This document shows, in pieces, positions 41,271 to 48,499 of a stretch of DNA of 48,499 bases. How positions within the stretch are numbered: the first letter of the stretch is position 1; each line of letters starts with the position of its first letter. The position numbers and the translations under genes are program-made. The notes under the pieces are model-generated. The model was not told the DNA's origin and did not search any database. It saw only the letters and a program-made list of their open reading frames with translations. Origin of the DNA: an uncultured Bacteroidia bacterium. GTDB taxonomy: Bacteria > Bacteroidota > Bacteroidia > JANWVE01. The stretch covers positions 1-48,499 of the forward strand of contig CALIZB010000013.1 of the NCBI GenBank assembly GCA_938028625.1, written 5' to 3'.

Positions 41271-42779
41271 TTAGTTTGCGGGTATTGCTCTATATGCTTT
41301 TTTTCCAAACGGAGTAATAACCGCCATTAAAATAGCCCCGCTTTTCTTTTTGTTAAAGGCTTCCACAAGGTCATCAACCGTTTTTACAGGTTTTTCGTCA
41401 ACAGCGATAATAATATATCCGTTACTGATGCCTTCCTGAGCTAGTTTACCCTGATTTTCTACATTATACACTTCTAATCCGTTGTCTATATCAAATCTTG
41501 CTTTAAGATTGTCATTTATGGGTCTGAATGAAGCGCCGAGCTTGTTACGGATTGAGTTTGCATCTAATTTTTCTTGTTTTACGATATTGGTATTTCCGTC
41601 TTTATTGCGAAGTACTACATCTATATTCATTTCTTTTTCACCGCGCATCAGTTTTATTTTTACTTTATCGCCGGGTTTTCTTCTACCTATCTGCTCCTGC
41701 AATTCTGCTACTGAGGTTGTTTTTACATTATCCACACTTATAATTACGTCTCCTTCTATGATGCCTGCATTTTTTGCGGCGCCGTTTTCAGCAAGCCCAT
41801 TGATATAAACCCCCTGACTTATAGATAGTCCTTTCTTTTTGGCTAATTCACCGTCTACGTCCTGAATATTCACCCCAAGTAATGCCCTTTGTACCGCACC
41901 ATAATTGATAATATCTTCTGCTATTTTACGGGCAAGATTGATGGGTACAGCAAAAGAATATCCCTGATATGCACCTGTGTTGGTAGCAATAGCTGTATTG
42001 ATACCTATAAGTTCACTGCTGAGATTAACCAAAGCACCTCCTGAATTACCTGGATTTACCGCCGCATCTGTCTGGATAAAGGCTTCAATAGGAAAACGGT
42101 TTTTGTCATCACGGTCTATGATGTTGATATTTCTTGCTTTGGCAGAAACTATCCCAGCTGTCACCGTAGAAGTAAGATTAAAAGGGTTGCCTACCGCAAG
42201 TACCCACTCTCCGACCTGAACTTTGTCAGAATCTCCATATTTGATGTAAGGTAGGCCTTTGCCATCAATTTTTACCACAGCAATATCTGTATTGGGGTCA
42301 GTACCTACAATTTCTCCATCAAATTCACGTTTGTCATTGAGAATAACTTTTATTTCGTTAGCATCACCTACTACGTGGTTATTAGTGATAATGTATCCAT
42401 TTTCACTGATAATAACCCCAGAACCAGAACCAGATTGATATTGAGGAGTGTTCGGTGAACCAAAAAAAGGATTAAAAAAGTCATACATGGTATTACGGGT
42501 AGCCGCACTTTTTGTTTTGATGTGTACCACACATGGCGTAGTATTTTTAGAAGCCTCTATAAAAGCGGTCTGCTGTTGGTCTAACAGTTTTTTGTAGTCC
42601 GTAAGCTCAAAGTTTTTTTGTCCTTGAGATCGATAATACCTTTCAATATCCGCTCTTTTAGAAGAGAAAAAAATGTGTTCTTTAAATATCGCTGTTACAA
42701 TAGCGGCACCAATGAGTACCCCTAAGGCACTTGCGCCTACAATAGTCATAAATTTAGATTTCCATAGTGTGTTTTTCAT
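41271..42779 (-). CDS. degQ: HtrA/DegQ-type periplasmic serine protease
   Basis: A 502-residue protease and quality-control factor. An N-terminal hydrophobic segment (about 11-31) is a signal peptide or anchor. The catalytic triad is His135 (ITNNHVVGD), Asp165 (NTDIAVVKI) and Ser246 (NPGNSGGAL). Two PDZ domains follow (about 280-385, with LLGVNIQDV and GDVIISVDNV; and about 405-500, with NGYIIIAVDEKPV). The transcript should have a leader of about 50 bases, unlike many neighbours. Whether it is DegP-, DegQ- or DegS-like cannot be settled; two PDZ domains exclude a simple DegS. Confidence 0.94.
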   Translation of the reverse strand: MKNTLWKSKFMTIVGASALGVLIGAAIVTAIFKEHIFFSSKRADIERYYRSQGQKNFELTDYKKLLDQQQTAFIEASKNTTPCVVHIKTKSAATRNTMYDFFNPFFGSPNTPQYQSGSGSGVIISENGYIITNNHVVGDANEIKVILNDKREFDGEIVGTDPNTDIAVVKIDGKGLPYIKYGDSDKVQVGEWVLAVGNPFNLTSTVTAGIVSAKARNINIIDRDDKNRFPIEAFIQTDAAVNPGNSGGALVNLSSELIGINTAIATNTGAYQGYSFAVPINLARKIAEDIINYGAVQRALLGVNIQDVDGELAKKKGLSISQGVYINGLAENGAAKNAGIIEGDVIISVDNVKTTSVAELQEQIGRRKPGDKVKIKLMRGEKEMNIDVVLRNKDGNTNIVKQEKLDANSIRNKLGASFRPINDNLKARFDIDNGLEVYNVENQGKLAQEGISNGYIIIAVDEKPVKTVDDLVEAFNKKKSGAILMAVITPFGKKAYRAIPAN

Positions 42780-42834
42780 AGTACTTACGTTTTATATTTC
42801 CTTTTACTGTTATTTTTTATTTTTAGTTGCAAAA

Positions 42835-42842
42835 CAAATATA
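42835..42842 (-). promoter_or_regulatory. -7 promoter element TATATTTG of the HtrA-type gene (minus strand)
   Basis: Ends 55 bases before the ATG at 42779 and implies a 5' leader of about 50 bases. Confidence 0.5.
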
Positions 42843-42908
42843 CAAAAATTACGAAATGCGGATATAAATTTCTCTATGCAGATCAAAGCATAATATTTTA
42901 TTCCGTTT

Positions 42909-43769
42909 TCACTCAATATCTGAGACAAAATGTATCTCTGCCTTGTCTGTGATATTCTGTGTTTTCTCAGCTATTTCAAGCATGTACTTTACGGCTTTTT
43001 TACCTTGTTCTCCCAAATCTGCACTGTATTGATTAACATACAAATCTATGTGCTGTTGTACAACGGTTTTTTCCATTTCCTGTGCGTGTGCCTGCACATA
43101 GTTTGCGCTACTTTCAGGGTGAGCAAAAGCATATTCTGTGCTTCTCCGTAAAACTCTGTTCAGGGTTTTGAGAACATCTTTGTGCAAAGTTCTTTTAGCC
43201 ACAATACCTCCCAAAGGAATAGGATAACCTGTATTCTCTTCCCAAAAATCTCCCAAATCTATAATTTTATGCAGATTATAGTTCATGTAAGTAAAACGGT
43301 TTTCATGAATAATTACGCCTGCGTCTGTTTTACCTTTTTGTACAGCAGGCATAATGTCTGAAAATACCATAGCAATATGCCTTCCTGTCTGCGGTTTGTA
43401 ATGCGGTAAAGTTTGCAGATAATAATTGAGCAAAAAATTGGCAGTGGTGTATTTACCTGGAATAGCTATAATTTTTGTGGCAAGTTGTTGCGGGTCAAAA
43501 GGTTCTGATGCAATCACTAAAGGACCACACTTATTGCCCAAAGCACTACCACTATCTAAAAGAATATATTGTTGCTGAACAAAAGCGTAAGTATAGTAAG
43601 AAAGTTTAGTAATATCCAATTCTGTATTGAATGCTTTTCGGTTCAGTGTCTCAACGTCTAATAAAATAGGTTCAAATATTAGCCCTTCGGTATCTATTTT
43701 ATGATGTACGAGTGCATCAAAAATAAAGGTATCATTAGGACAGGGTGAAAATCCAAGGGTAAGTTTCAT
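42909..43769 (-). CDS. mqnD: 1,4-dihydroxy-6-naphthoate synthase (menaquinone futalosine pathway)
   Basis: A 286-residue periplasmic-binding-protein-fold enzyme converting cyclic dehypoxanthine futalosine to 1,4-dihydroxy-6-naphthoate. The opening LTLGFSPCPNDTFIFDAL is diagnostic of MqnD; IIHENRFTY (catalytic-type His), the LLDSGSALGNKCGPL segment and GDFWEENTGYPIPLGGI also fit. There is no signal peptide, as expected for this cytoplasmic enzyme. It starts 8 bases after the lon stop and is therefore probably co-transcribed with lon, an unusual pairing. Confidence 0.94.
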   Translation of the reverse strand: MKLTLGFSPCPNDTFIFDALVHHKIDTEGLIFEPILLDVETLNRKAFNTELDITKLSYYTYAFVQQQYILLDSGSALGNKCGPLVIASEPFDPQQLATKIIAIPGKYTTANFLLNYYLQTLPHYKPQTGRHIAMVFSDIMPAVQKGKTDAGVIIHENRFTYMNYNLHKIIDLGDFWEENTGYPIPLGGIVAKRTLHKDVLKTLNRVLRRSTEYAFAHPESSANYVQAHAQEMEKTVVQQHIDLYVNQYSADLGEQGKKAVKYMLEIAEKTQNITDKAEIHFVSDIE

Positions 43770-43777
43770 AATTATAT

Positions 43778-46219
43778 TTATATGTTTTTGTGTTTTTTAG
43801 TGTCTGTGGGAACAACAATTTTACTCAATGCAAGGTCAAGAACTTCCATCATAGTTTCTACATAATGAAAAGTCAAGCCTTCAAGGTAATGCGGTGCAAT
43901 TTCTTCAATATCTCGTTTATTTTTATGGCAAAGAATAATTTCTTTAATACCTGCACGTTTTGCGGCAAGAATTTTTTCTTTAATGCCGCCTACGGGCAGT
44001 ACTTTACCTCTTAATGTAATTTCACCTGTCATAGCTAGATATGGGCGAGCTTTGCGTTTAGTAAAAGCAGAGACTAATGCGCTTAACATTGTAATTCCTG
44101 CTGAAGGTCCGTCTTTGGGTACAGCACCTTCGGGAACGTGTATGTGAACATCATAATTAGTAAAATCCTCATAAGGAATTTTGAGGGTTTCTGCATGGGT
44201 GCGAATATATGCTAATGCTACATTAGCTGATTCTTTCATTACTTCTCCAAGTTGTCCCGTGATAGAGAGTTTTCCTGTGCCTTTACTCAAAGAAACCTCA
44301 ATAAATAGAATATCCCCGCCTACGGGTGTCCAAGCTAAACCTACCATAACTCCCGGAATATCCACTTCATAATATAAATCATTCTCAAAACGAGGCTTAC
44401 CTAAGGCTTTGACAATATCTTCGTTAGTCAGTTTAGGATTTATTTCCTCACCGCCTGCCACGTGCTTGGCTACATATCTGCAAATTGCACCAAGTAAGCG
44501 GTTCAAATTTCTTACTCCAGATTCTTTGGTATGATGTTCTATGATATATGCAATCAGTTCATCAGAAAGTTTGACCTGAGCTTTTTTCAGTCCGTTTTCC
44601 TTAATCTGACGGGGTAAAAGATGTTGTTGTGCAATTTGCACCTTTTCTTCCAAAGTATAGCCATTAATTTCAATAATTTCCATTCTATCGCGTAGAGCAG
44701 GTTGTATGCTATCTAATGAATTAGCTGTAGCAATAAAAAGCACTTTGGAGAGGTCATAGTCTAATTCTACATAGTTATCGTTAAAGCTATGATTTTGTTC
44801 AGGGTCTAATACTTCCAGCAAAGCAGAGGAAGGGTCTCCACGAAAAGAATTATTTATTTTATCTACTTCATCAAGAATAAAGACAGGATTGCTACTCTGT
44901 GCTTTTTTGATATTCTGTAAGATGCGCCCTGGCATAGCGCCTATGTAGGTTCTGCGGTGTCCGCGGATTTCAGCTTCATCATGTAGTCCTCCCAAAGACA
45001 TACGTACAAACTTTCTGCCGAGCGCCTTGGCAATAGAAGCCCCGAGTGAAGTTTTTCCTACTCCTGGAGGACCGTATAAGCATAAAATAGGTGCTTTCAT
45101 ATCTGCTTTGAGTTTAAGCACAGCAAGATATTCCAAGATACGTTCTTTTACTTTTTCTAGTCCAAAATGGTCTTTATCTAATATCTGACGGGCTTGCTTA
45201 AGGTTAAATTTGTCTTTGGTATATTCTTCCCATGGCAGCTCTAATAAGGTTTCAATATAGTTTTGGGCTACATGATAGTCTGGTGAGGCAGGATTCATGC
45301 GGGAGAGTTTATTGAGTTCTTTTTCAAATACTTCCTGCACCTTGGCAGACCATTTTTTGTTTTTGCCGCGTTCCCGCAGTTTTTCTATTTCTTCTTCAGT
45401 AAAATTATCACCGAGTTCTTCCTGAATAGTTTTAAGCTGCTGGCGTAAGTAAAAATCCCGCTGATGTTGTTCTATATCATCTTGTACTTTGGTCTGAATT
45501 TCATTAGCTACTTTGAGTACTTCCAATTCTTTTTTCAAAAAAACAAGCAGAATTTTACTGCGTTCTGCCAAATCATTGGTTTCCAGCATCTTCTGTTTGT
45601 CTTCCACAGGGATAGAAAGTACATTGGCAATAATATGCGTAAGTACAGACAAATGCTGAATCTGACTGATAAATTTCTCAGCTTCTCGGGATATATTCGG
45701 AGAAAGTTCAATAATCTGATAAGCCGTATCTCTGATATTTATCATTAAAGCAGCAGCTTCTTTTTCATCTACGGGATTATCTTTAAGCAGACTGCATTTT
45801 GCTTTGAAATAAGGTTCATCAGCCGTAAATTCTTCAATCTTAAAACGGTGTATTCCTTTGAGAATAATGGTCGTATTGCCATTGGGCAGGCGCAGCACAC
45901 GTACAATTTTGGAAAGTACACCTATGATATTGAGATGTTCATATCCAGGATTTTCTATGTCTACTTTTTGTGAAACCACCCCTATCCAGTTTTTGTTTTT
46001 TTCTGCATCTTTTACCAAACGTAGAGATTTTTCTCTGCCCACAGTAATCGGTAGAGTAACATTGGGCATAAGTACCGTGTTTCGCAAAGGAAGTATAGGA
46101 ATTTCGTCAGGTATTGCTGACATTTTTTCGGGTTCATCTTCATGAAAAAGAGTTTCCGGAAAGAGAGAGTCTAACACATCTTGTTCATTTACAAGCTCTA
46201 AAAAGGGGAATATATCCAT
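43778..46219 (-). CDS. lon: ATP-dependent protease Lon
   Basis: An 813-residue AAA+ serine protease degrading misfolded and regulatory proteins. The N-terminal substrate-recognition domain (about 38-240; [19 protein letters not shown]) is followed by the ATPase domain with Walker [12 protein letters not shown], Walker [12 protein letters not shown] and sensor motifs, and by the protease domain with the Ser706/Lys747 dyad (KDGPSAG and GGIKEKIL). A divergent start region faces the symporter gene. The -7 box lies 49 bases upstream of the ATG, so the leader is about 45 bases; mqnD follows. Confidence 0.97.
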   Translation of the reverse strand: MDIFPFLELVNEQDVLDSLFPETLFHEDEPEKMSAIPDEIPILPLRNTVLMPNVTLPITVGREKSLRLVKDAEKNKNWIGVVSQKVDIENPGYEHLNIIGVLSKIVRVLRLPNGNTTIILKGIHRFKIEEFTADEPYFKAKCSLLKDNPVDEKEAAALMINIRDTAYQIIELSPNISREAEKFISQIQHLSVLTHIIANVLSIPVEDKQKMLETNDLAERSKILLVFLKKELEVLKVANEIQTKVQDDIEQHQRDFYLRQQLKTIQEELGDNFTEEEIEKLRERGKNKKWSAKVQEVFEKELNKLSRMNPASPDYHVAQNYIETLLELPWEEYTKDKFNLKQARQILDKDHFGLEKVKERILEYLAVLKLKADMKAPILCLYGPPGVGKTSLGASIAKALGRKFVRMSLGGLHDEAEIRGHRRTYIGAMPGRILQNIKKAQSSNPVFILDEVDKINNSFRGDPSSALLEVLDPEQNHSFNDNYVELDYDLSKVLFIATANSLDSIQPALRDRMEIIEINGYTLEEKVQIAQQHLLPRQIKENGLKKAQVKLSDELIAYIIEHHTKESGVRNLNRLLGAICRYVAKHVAGGEEINPKLTNEDIVKALGKPRFENDLYYEVDIPGVMVGLAWTPVGGDILFIEVSLSKGTGKLSITGQLGEVMKESANVALAYIRTHAETLKIPYEDFTNYDVHIHVPEGAVPKDGPSAGITMLSALVSAFTKRKARPYLAMTGEITLRGKVLPVGGIKEKILAAKRAGIKEIILCHKNKRDIEEIAPHYLEGLTFHYVETMMEVLDLALSKIVVPTDTKKHKNI

Positions 46220-46268
46220 AATGATAGTCTTACAATAACTTTGTGTAAAGTAAAGTTCAAAAACAGTG

Positions 46269-46276
46269 CAAAAGTA
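46269..46276 (-). promoter_or_regulatory. -7 promoter element TACTTTTG of lon (minus strand)
   Basis: Ends 49 bases before the lon ATG at 46219. Confidence 0.5.
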
Positions 46277-46368
46277 AAAAATTGTAATTATTCAGGGAAA
46301 GATGGAGAATTGATAATGAAGAATTCCTAAATCAAAAATCCTGATCCCTAAATTTGAAAATAATCTCT

Positions 46369-46376
46369 TACTTTTG
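46369..46376 (+). promoter_or_regulatory. -7 promoter element TACTTTTG of the symporter gene
   Basis: Ends 5 bases before the ATG at 46382. Confidence 0.6.
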
Positions 46377-46381
46377 CTCAA

Positions 46382-47602
46382 ATGAAAAAACCAAAACTCA
46401 CCACACAGATATTTGTTGGTATGATACTGGGTATTTTGGTCGGATACATATACCGCGAATTTTATCCTCAGAAAGAACAGTATCAGCAGTTTGCAGACAA
46501 CATTAAAATACTCAGTGATATATTTTTACGCCTGATAAAAATGATTATTGCACCACTTGTATTTTCTACCTTGGTAGTTGGTATTGCTAAACTCGGAGAT
46601 TTCAAATCCGTAGGACGTATTGGATTAAAAACCATCATTTATTTTCAGATTGCTACTATTTTAGCTTTAACCTTAGGTTTGGTGCTGGTGAATATTGCCC
46701 AGCCCGGATATATGATGCACATAGACCTTCCGCCGCAGGGTGCTGAAACGGGCATTACCGCTAAAAAAACAACTCTTGCTTCTTTTATTACCCATGTTTT
46801 TCCTAAAAGTGTCATAGAAGCTATGGCAAATAATGATATTCTGCCCATAGTGGTTTTTTCTGTTTTTTTTGGTATAGCCACAGCCGCTATAGGAGAGCAG
46901 GGACAGATTGTAGTAAAATTTATGGACGCAGTAGCGCATATTATGTTCAAAGTTACTAATTATGTAATGGGATTTGCTCCTCTTGGAGTGTTCGGGGCTA
47001 TCAGTGCAGTAGTATGTACGCAAGGGCTTGGAGTTCTCAAAGGATATTTGTACCTTATTCTCTGTTTTTTTGCAGGACTGGTCATTTTTGTTTTTATTAT
47101 TTTGCAGGCTATATGCTGGATACTTAAAATTCCGTTCTGGAAACTGATAAATCATGTAAAAGAACCGCTTTTGCTCGCTTTTAGTACAGCAAGTTCAGAA
47201 GCCGCATTCCCTAAAACCGTGGAAGGATTGGAAAAATTTGGTTGTAGTAATCGTATAGTAACTTTTGTGTTGCCCTTGGGTTATTCTTTCAATTTAGATG
47301 GTTCTATTATGTACATGACTTTCGCAAGCGTATTTATTGCTCAGGCATATAATATACAACTTACCATTGCCCAGCAAATTACTATGATGCTTACTTTATT
47401 AGTTACGAGCAAAGGTATGGCAGGTGTTCCCCGTGCTTCTTTGGTAGTTATAGCAGGCACATGTGCTATGTTTGGTATTCCTGTGGAGGGTTTGCTTATT
47501 TTACTTGGTATAGACCAACTACTGGACATGGGCAGAAGTGCTACCAATGTAATAGGCAATGCTGTGGCAACTGCCGTAGTTTCCAAATGGGAAAAAGAAT
47601 AA
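46382..47602 (+). CDS. Dicarboxylate/amino acid:cation symporter (DAACS family)
   Basis: A 406-residue inner-membrane transporter of the GltP/GltT/DctA type, with about eight membrane helices plus two re-entrant hairpins. AFSTASSEAAFPKTVEGLEK contains the serine-rich hairpin (HP1), YSFNLDGSIMYMTFA the NMDGT-like cation-binding motif (here NLDGS), SKGMAGVPRASLVVIAG the second hairpin and DMGRSATNVIGNAVAT the conserved substrate-binding helix. It should import glutamate, aspartate or C4-dicarboxylates with H+ or Na+. It appears monocistronic. Confidence 0.93.
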   Translation: MKKPKLTTQIFVGMILGILVGYIYREFYPQKEQYQQFADNIKILSDIFLRLIKMIIAPLVFSTLVVGIAKLGDFKSVGRIGLKTIIYFQIATILALTLGLVLVNIAQPGYMMHIDLPPQGAETGITAKKTTLASFITHVFPKSVIEAMANNDILPIVVFSVFFGIATAAIGEQGQIVVKFMDAVAHIMFKVTNYVMGFAPLGVFGAISAVVCTQGLGVLKGYLYLILCFFAGLVIFVFIILQAICWILKIPFWKLINHVKEPLLLAFSTASSEAAFPKTVEGLEKFGCSNRIVTFVLPLGYSFNLDGSIMYMTFASVFIAQAYNIQLTIAQQITMMLTLLVTSKGMAGVPRASLVVIAGTCAMFGIPVEGLLILLGIDQLLDMGRSATNVIGNAVATAVVSKWEKE

Positions 47603-47733
47603 AAATAATTTACACATCAGGAATATGAGGATAATCAAATCTTTAAACTGCTTAAATAGTTGTAAGAATTTGTTGTCAACATTACTTTTCAGGTGTAAGT
47701 AAGGTCGGAATGCTTTTTACAAAACATTTTTAA

Positions 47734-47741
47734 TATCTTTG
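47734..47741 (+). promoter_or_regulatory. -7 promoter element TATCTTTG
   Basis: Ends 4 bases before the ATG at 47746. Confidence 0.6.
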
Positions 47742-47745
47742 TGAT

Positions 47746-48499
47746 ATGATTTACATTGCCAATCCCATTTATGACCCTGTTTTTAAGTACATGATGGAAG
47801 ACGAAGAAGTAGCTAAACGCTTTATCGGAATTATTATTGGCAAGAAAATAAAAACCATAAAACTCAAACCGCAGGAAAAAGTCTATCAAAAAGAGGATAT
47901 AACAAGCATATTTATTCAGAGATTAGATTTTATTGCAGAGATAATAGACGAGAACAAGAAAAAAACAAAAGTCTTGATAGAAGTGCAAAAATCTAATAAA
48001 AGCTATCATGCAGATATACTACGTTTTAGGGGTTATCTCGCCCAACAGTACCAAAATGATGATTTACCCATTATTACCATATACATACTTGGTTTTGAAC
48101 TCAAAGACTTACCTTCACCTGCGGTACATATAAACCCTGAATGTAAAGATTTGTATTACGAAAAACCTATCCCTACAACTCCCGAATTTGTAGAAAAACT
48201 CACGCACCAAAGTTATGTGATACAAGTTCCAAGGTTAAAACCTTTGCTTAAAAACAAACTTACAGAATTATTAGATATATTCAATCAAGAATACAGGTTA
48301 AGTGGCAGTGAAGGAAATAAAGTACTGAATGTTCCATACATACCCAAAGACAAAGATATAAGTATTATTATCAAGCGTTTAGAAAAAGCAAATGCAGACC
48401 AAGACTTACGAGAAAAAATTAAAGATGCCGAATTTACAGATATAGCTTATGAGGAGATGTTTGGTAAGTTAGACAAAAAAATAGCCCGATTAGAAAAAA
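47746..48499 (+). CDS. Rpn-family / PD-(D/E)XK nuclease-like protein, cut by window edge
   Basis: A frame of 251 codons is open to the right edge. It begins MIYIANPIYDPVFKYMMEDE, the typical start of Rpn/PD-(D/E)XK 'putative transposase' proteins of Bacteroidota. Asp61 (QRLDFIAEI) and Glu79-x-Gln81 (VLIEVQKSN) occupy the nuclease active-site positions, with the usual Lys replaced by Gln. The remainder (YHADILRFRGYLAQQYQNDD, VLNVPYIPKDKDISIIIK) fits the family. Known relatives (RpnA-E) promote recA-independent recombination; whether this one does is unknown. The C-terminus is outside the window. Confidence 0.82.
   Translation, partial: MIYIANPIYDPVFKYMMEDEEVAKRFIGIIIGKKIKTIKLKPQEKVYQKEDITSIFIQRLDFIAEIIDENKKKTKVLIEVQKSNKSYHADILRFRGYLAQQYQNDDLPIITIYILGFELKDLPSPAVHINPECKDLYYEKPIPTTPEFVEKLTHQSYVIQVPRLKPLLKNKLTELLDIFNQEYRLSGSEGNKVLNVPYIPKDKDISIIIKRLEKANADQDLREKIKDAEFTDIAYEEMFGKLDKKIARLEK

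Noticed and set aside
1-48499. CRISPR arrays, tRNA or rRNA genes, intact insertion sequences
   Set aside because: No regularly spaced repeats, no cloverleaf or rRNA-like segments and no transposase with terminal repeats were seen by eye; a covariance-model scan could still find a divergent small RNA.

Overview
The window is AT-rich bacterial chromosome that I assign to the phylum Bacteroidota. The grounds are a TonB of the Bacteroidota type, OmpA/PD40 and carboxypeptidase-regulatory-like secreted proteins, a DUF7033-type polysaccharide deacetylase, the near absence of Shine-Dalgarno sequences, and many copies of the Bacteroidota -7 promoter element TAnnTTTG. MqnD points to menaquinone synthesis by the futalosine route. 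I cannot name a genus. No rRNA, tRNA, CRISPR array or intact insertion sequence was recognised, and no gene-free stretch exceeds 300 bases (the longest is 26581-26848).

Layout. 1-2039 (minus): truncated polysaccharide-deacetylase-family gene, a small secreted protein and a TauE/SafE-like membrane protein. 2100-6325 (plus): PTPS/QueD-like enzyme, folE, a DUF4097-like secreted protein, a sigma-54-type response regulator and rpe. 6383-9548: small coiled-coil protein (minus), secreted subtilase and a deoxyhypusine-synthase homologue (plus). 9557-11706 (minus): ung, a DivIVA-domain protein and a membrane-anchored TPR protein. 11795-14485 (plus): OmpA/PD40 protein and a PAP2 phosphatase. 14482-17783 (minus): secreted unknown, pyk, small membrane protein. 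17911-21586 (plus): HTTM (vitamin K-dependent carboxylase-like) protein, PepSY-like protein, TonB, truA. 21595-26580 (minus): 74-aa unknown, LRR protein, a frameshifted four-helix membrane protein, a decayed Rhs fragment, bioF, a glycosyltransferase and an ABC ATPase. 26692-26781: possible small-peptide or sRNA unit. 26849-30055 (plus): large outer-membrane fusion protein. 30085-37916 (minus): dnaG, parE, polyprenyl synthase, PAS-PAS-SpoIIE phosphatase, FAD oxidoreductase. 37940-38383: tsaE (plus). 38409-40679 (minus): acpP-fabF-rnc. 40800-41195: small protein (plus). 41271-46219 (minus): HtrA-type protease, then lon-mqnD. 46382-47602: dicarboxylate/amino-acid symporter (plus). 47746 to the end: truncated Rpn/PD-(D/E)XK-like protein (plus).

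Most of the window is housekeeping: DNA replication and repair (dnaG, parE, ung), RNA processing and modification (truA, tsaE, rnc), lipid and quinone metabolism (acpP, fabF, polyprenyl synthase, mqnD), proteolysis (HtrA, lon) and central carbon metabolism (pyk, rpe). The more unusual material is (a) TAnnTTTG boxes ending only 3-8 bases before the start codon of at least 15 genes, which implies leaderless mRNAs; (b) the 21595-23602 region, with an Rhs remnant and a membrane-protein gene broken exactly at a U UUU UUA slippery heptamer followed by a stop; (c) a self-contained promoter/29-codon frame/terminator unit at 26680-26792; and (d) an outer-membrane protein joining a degenerate peptidase-MA domain, a beta-propeller and an Omp85-like barrel.
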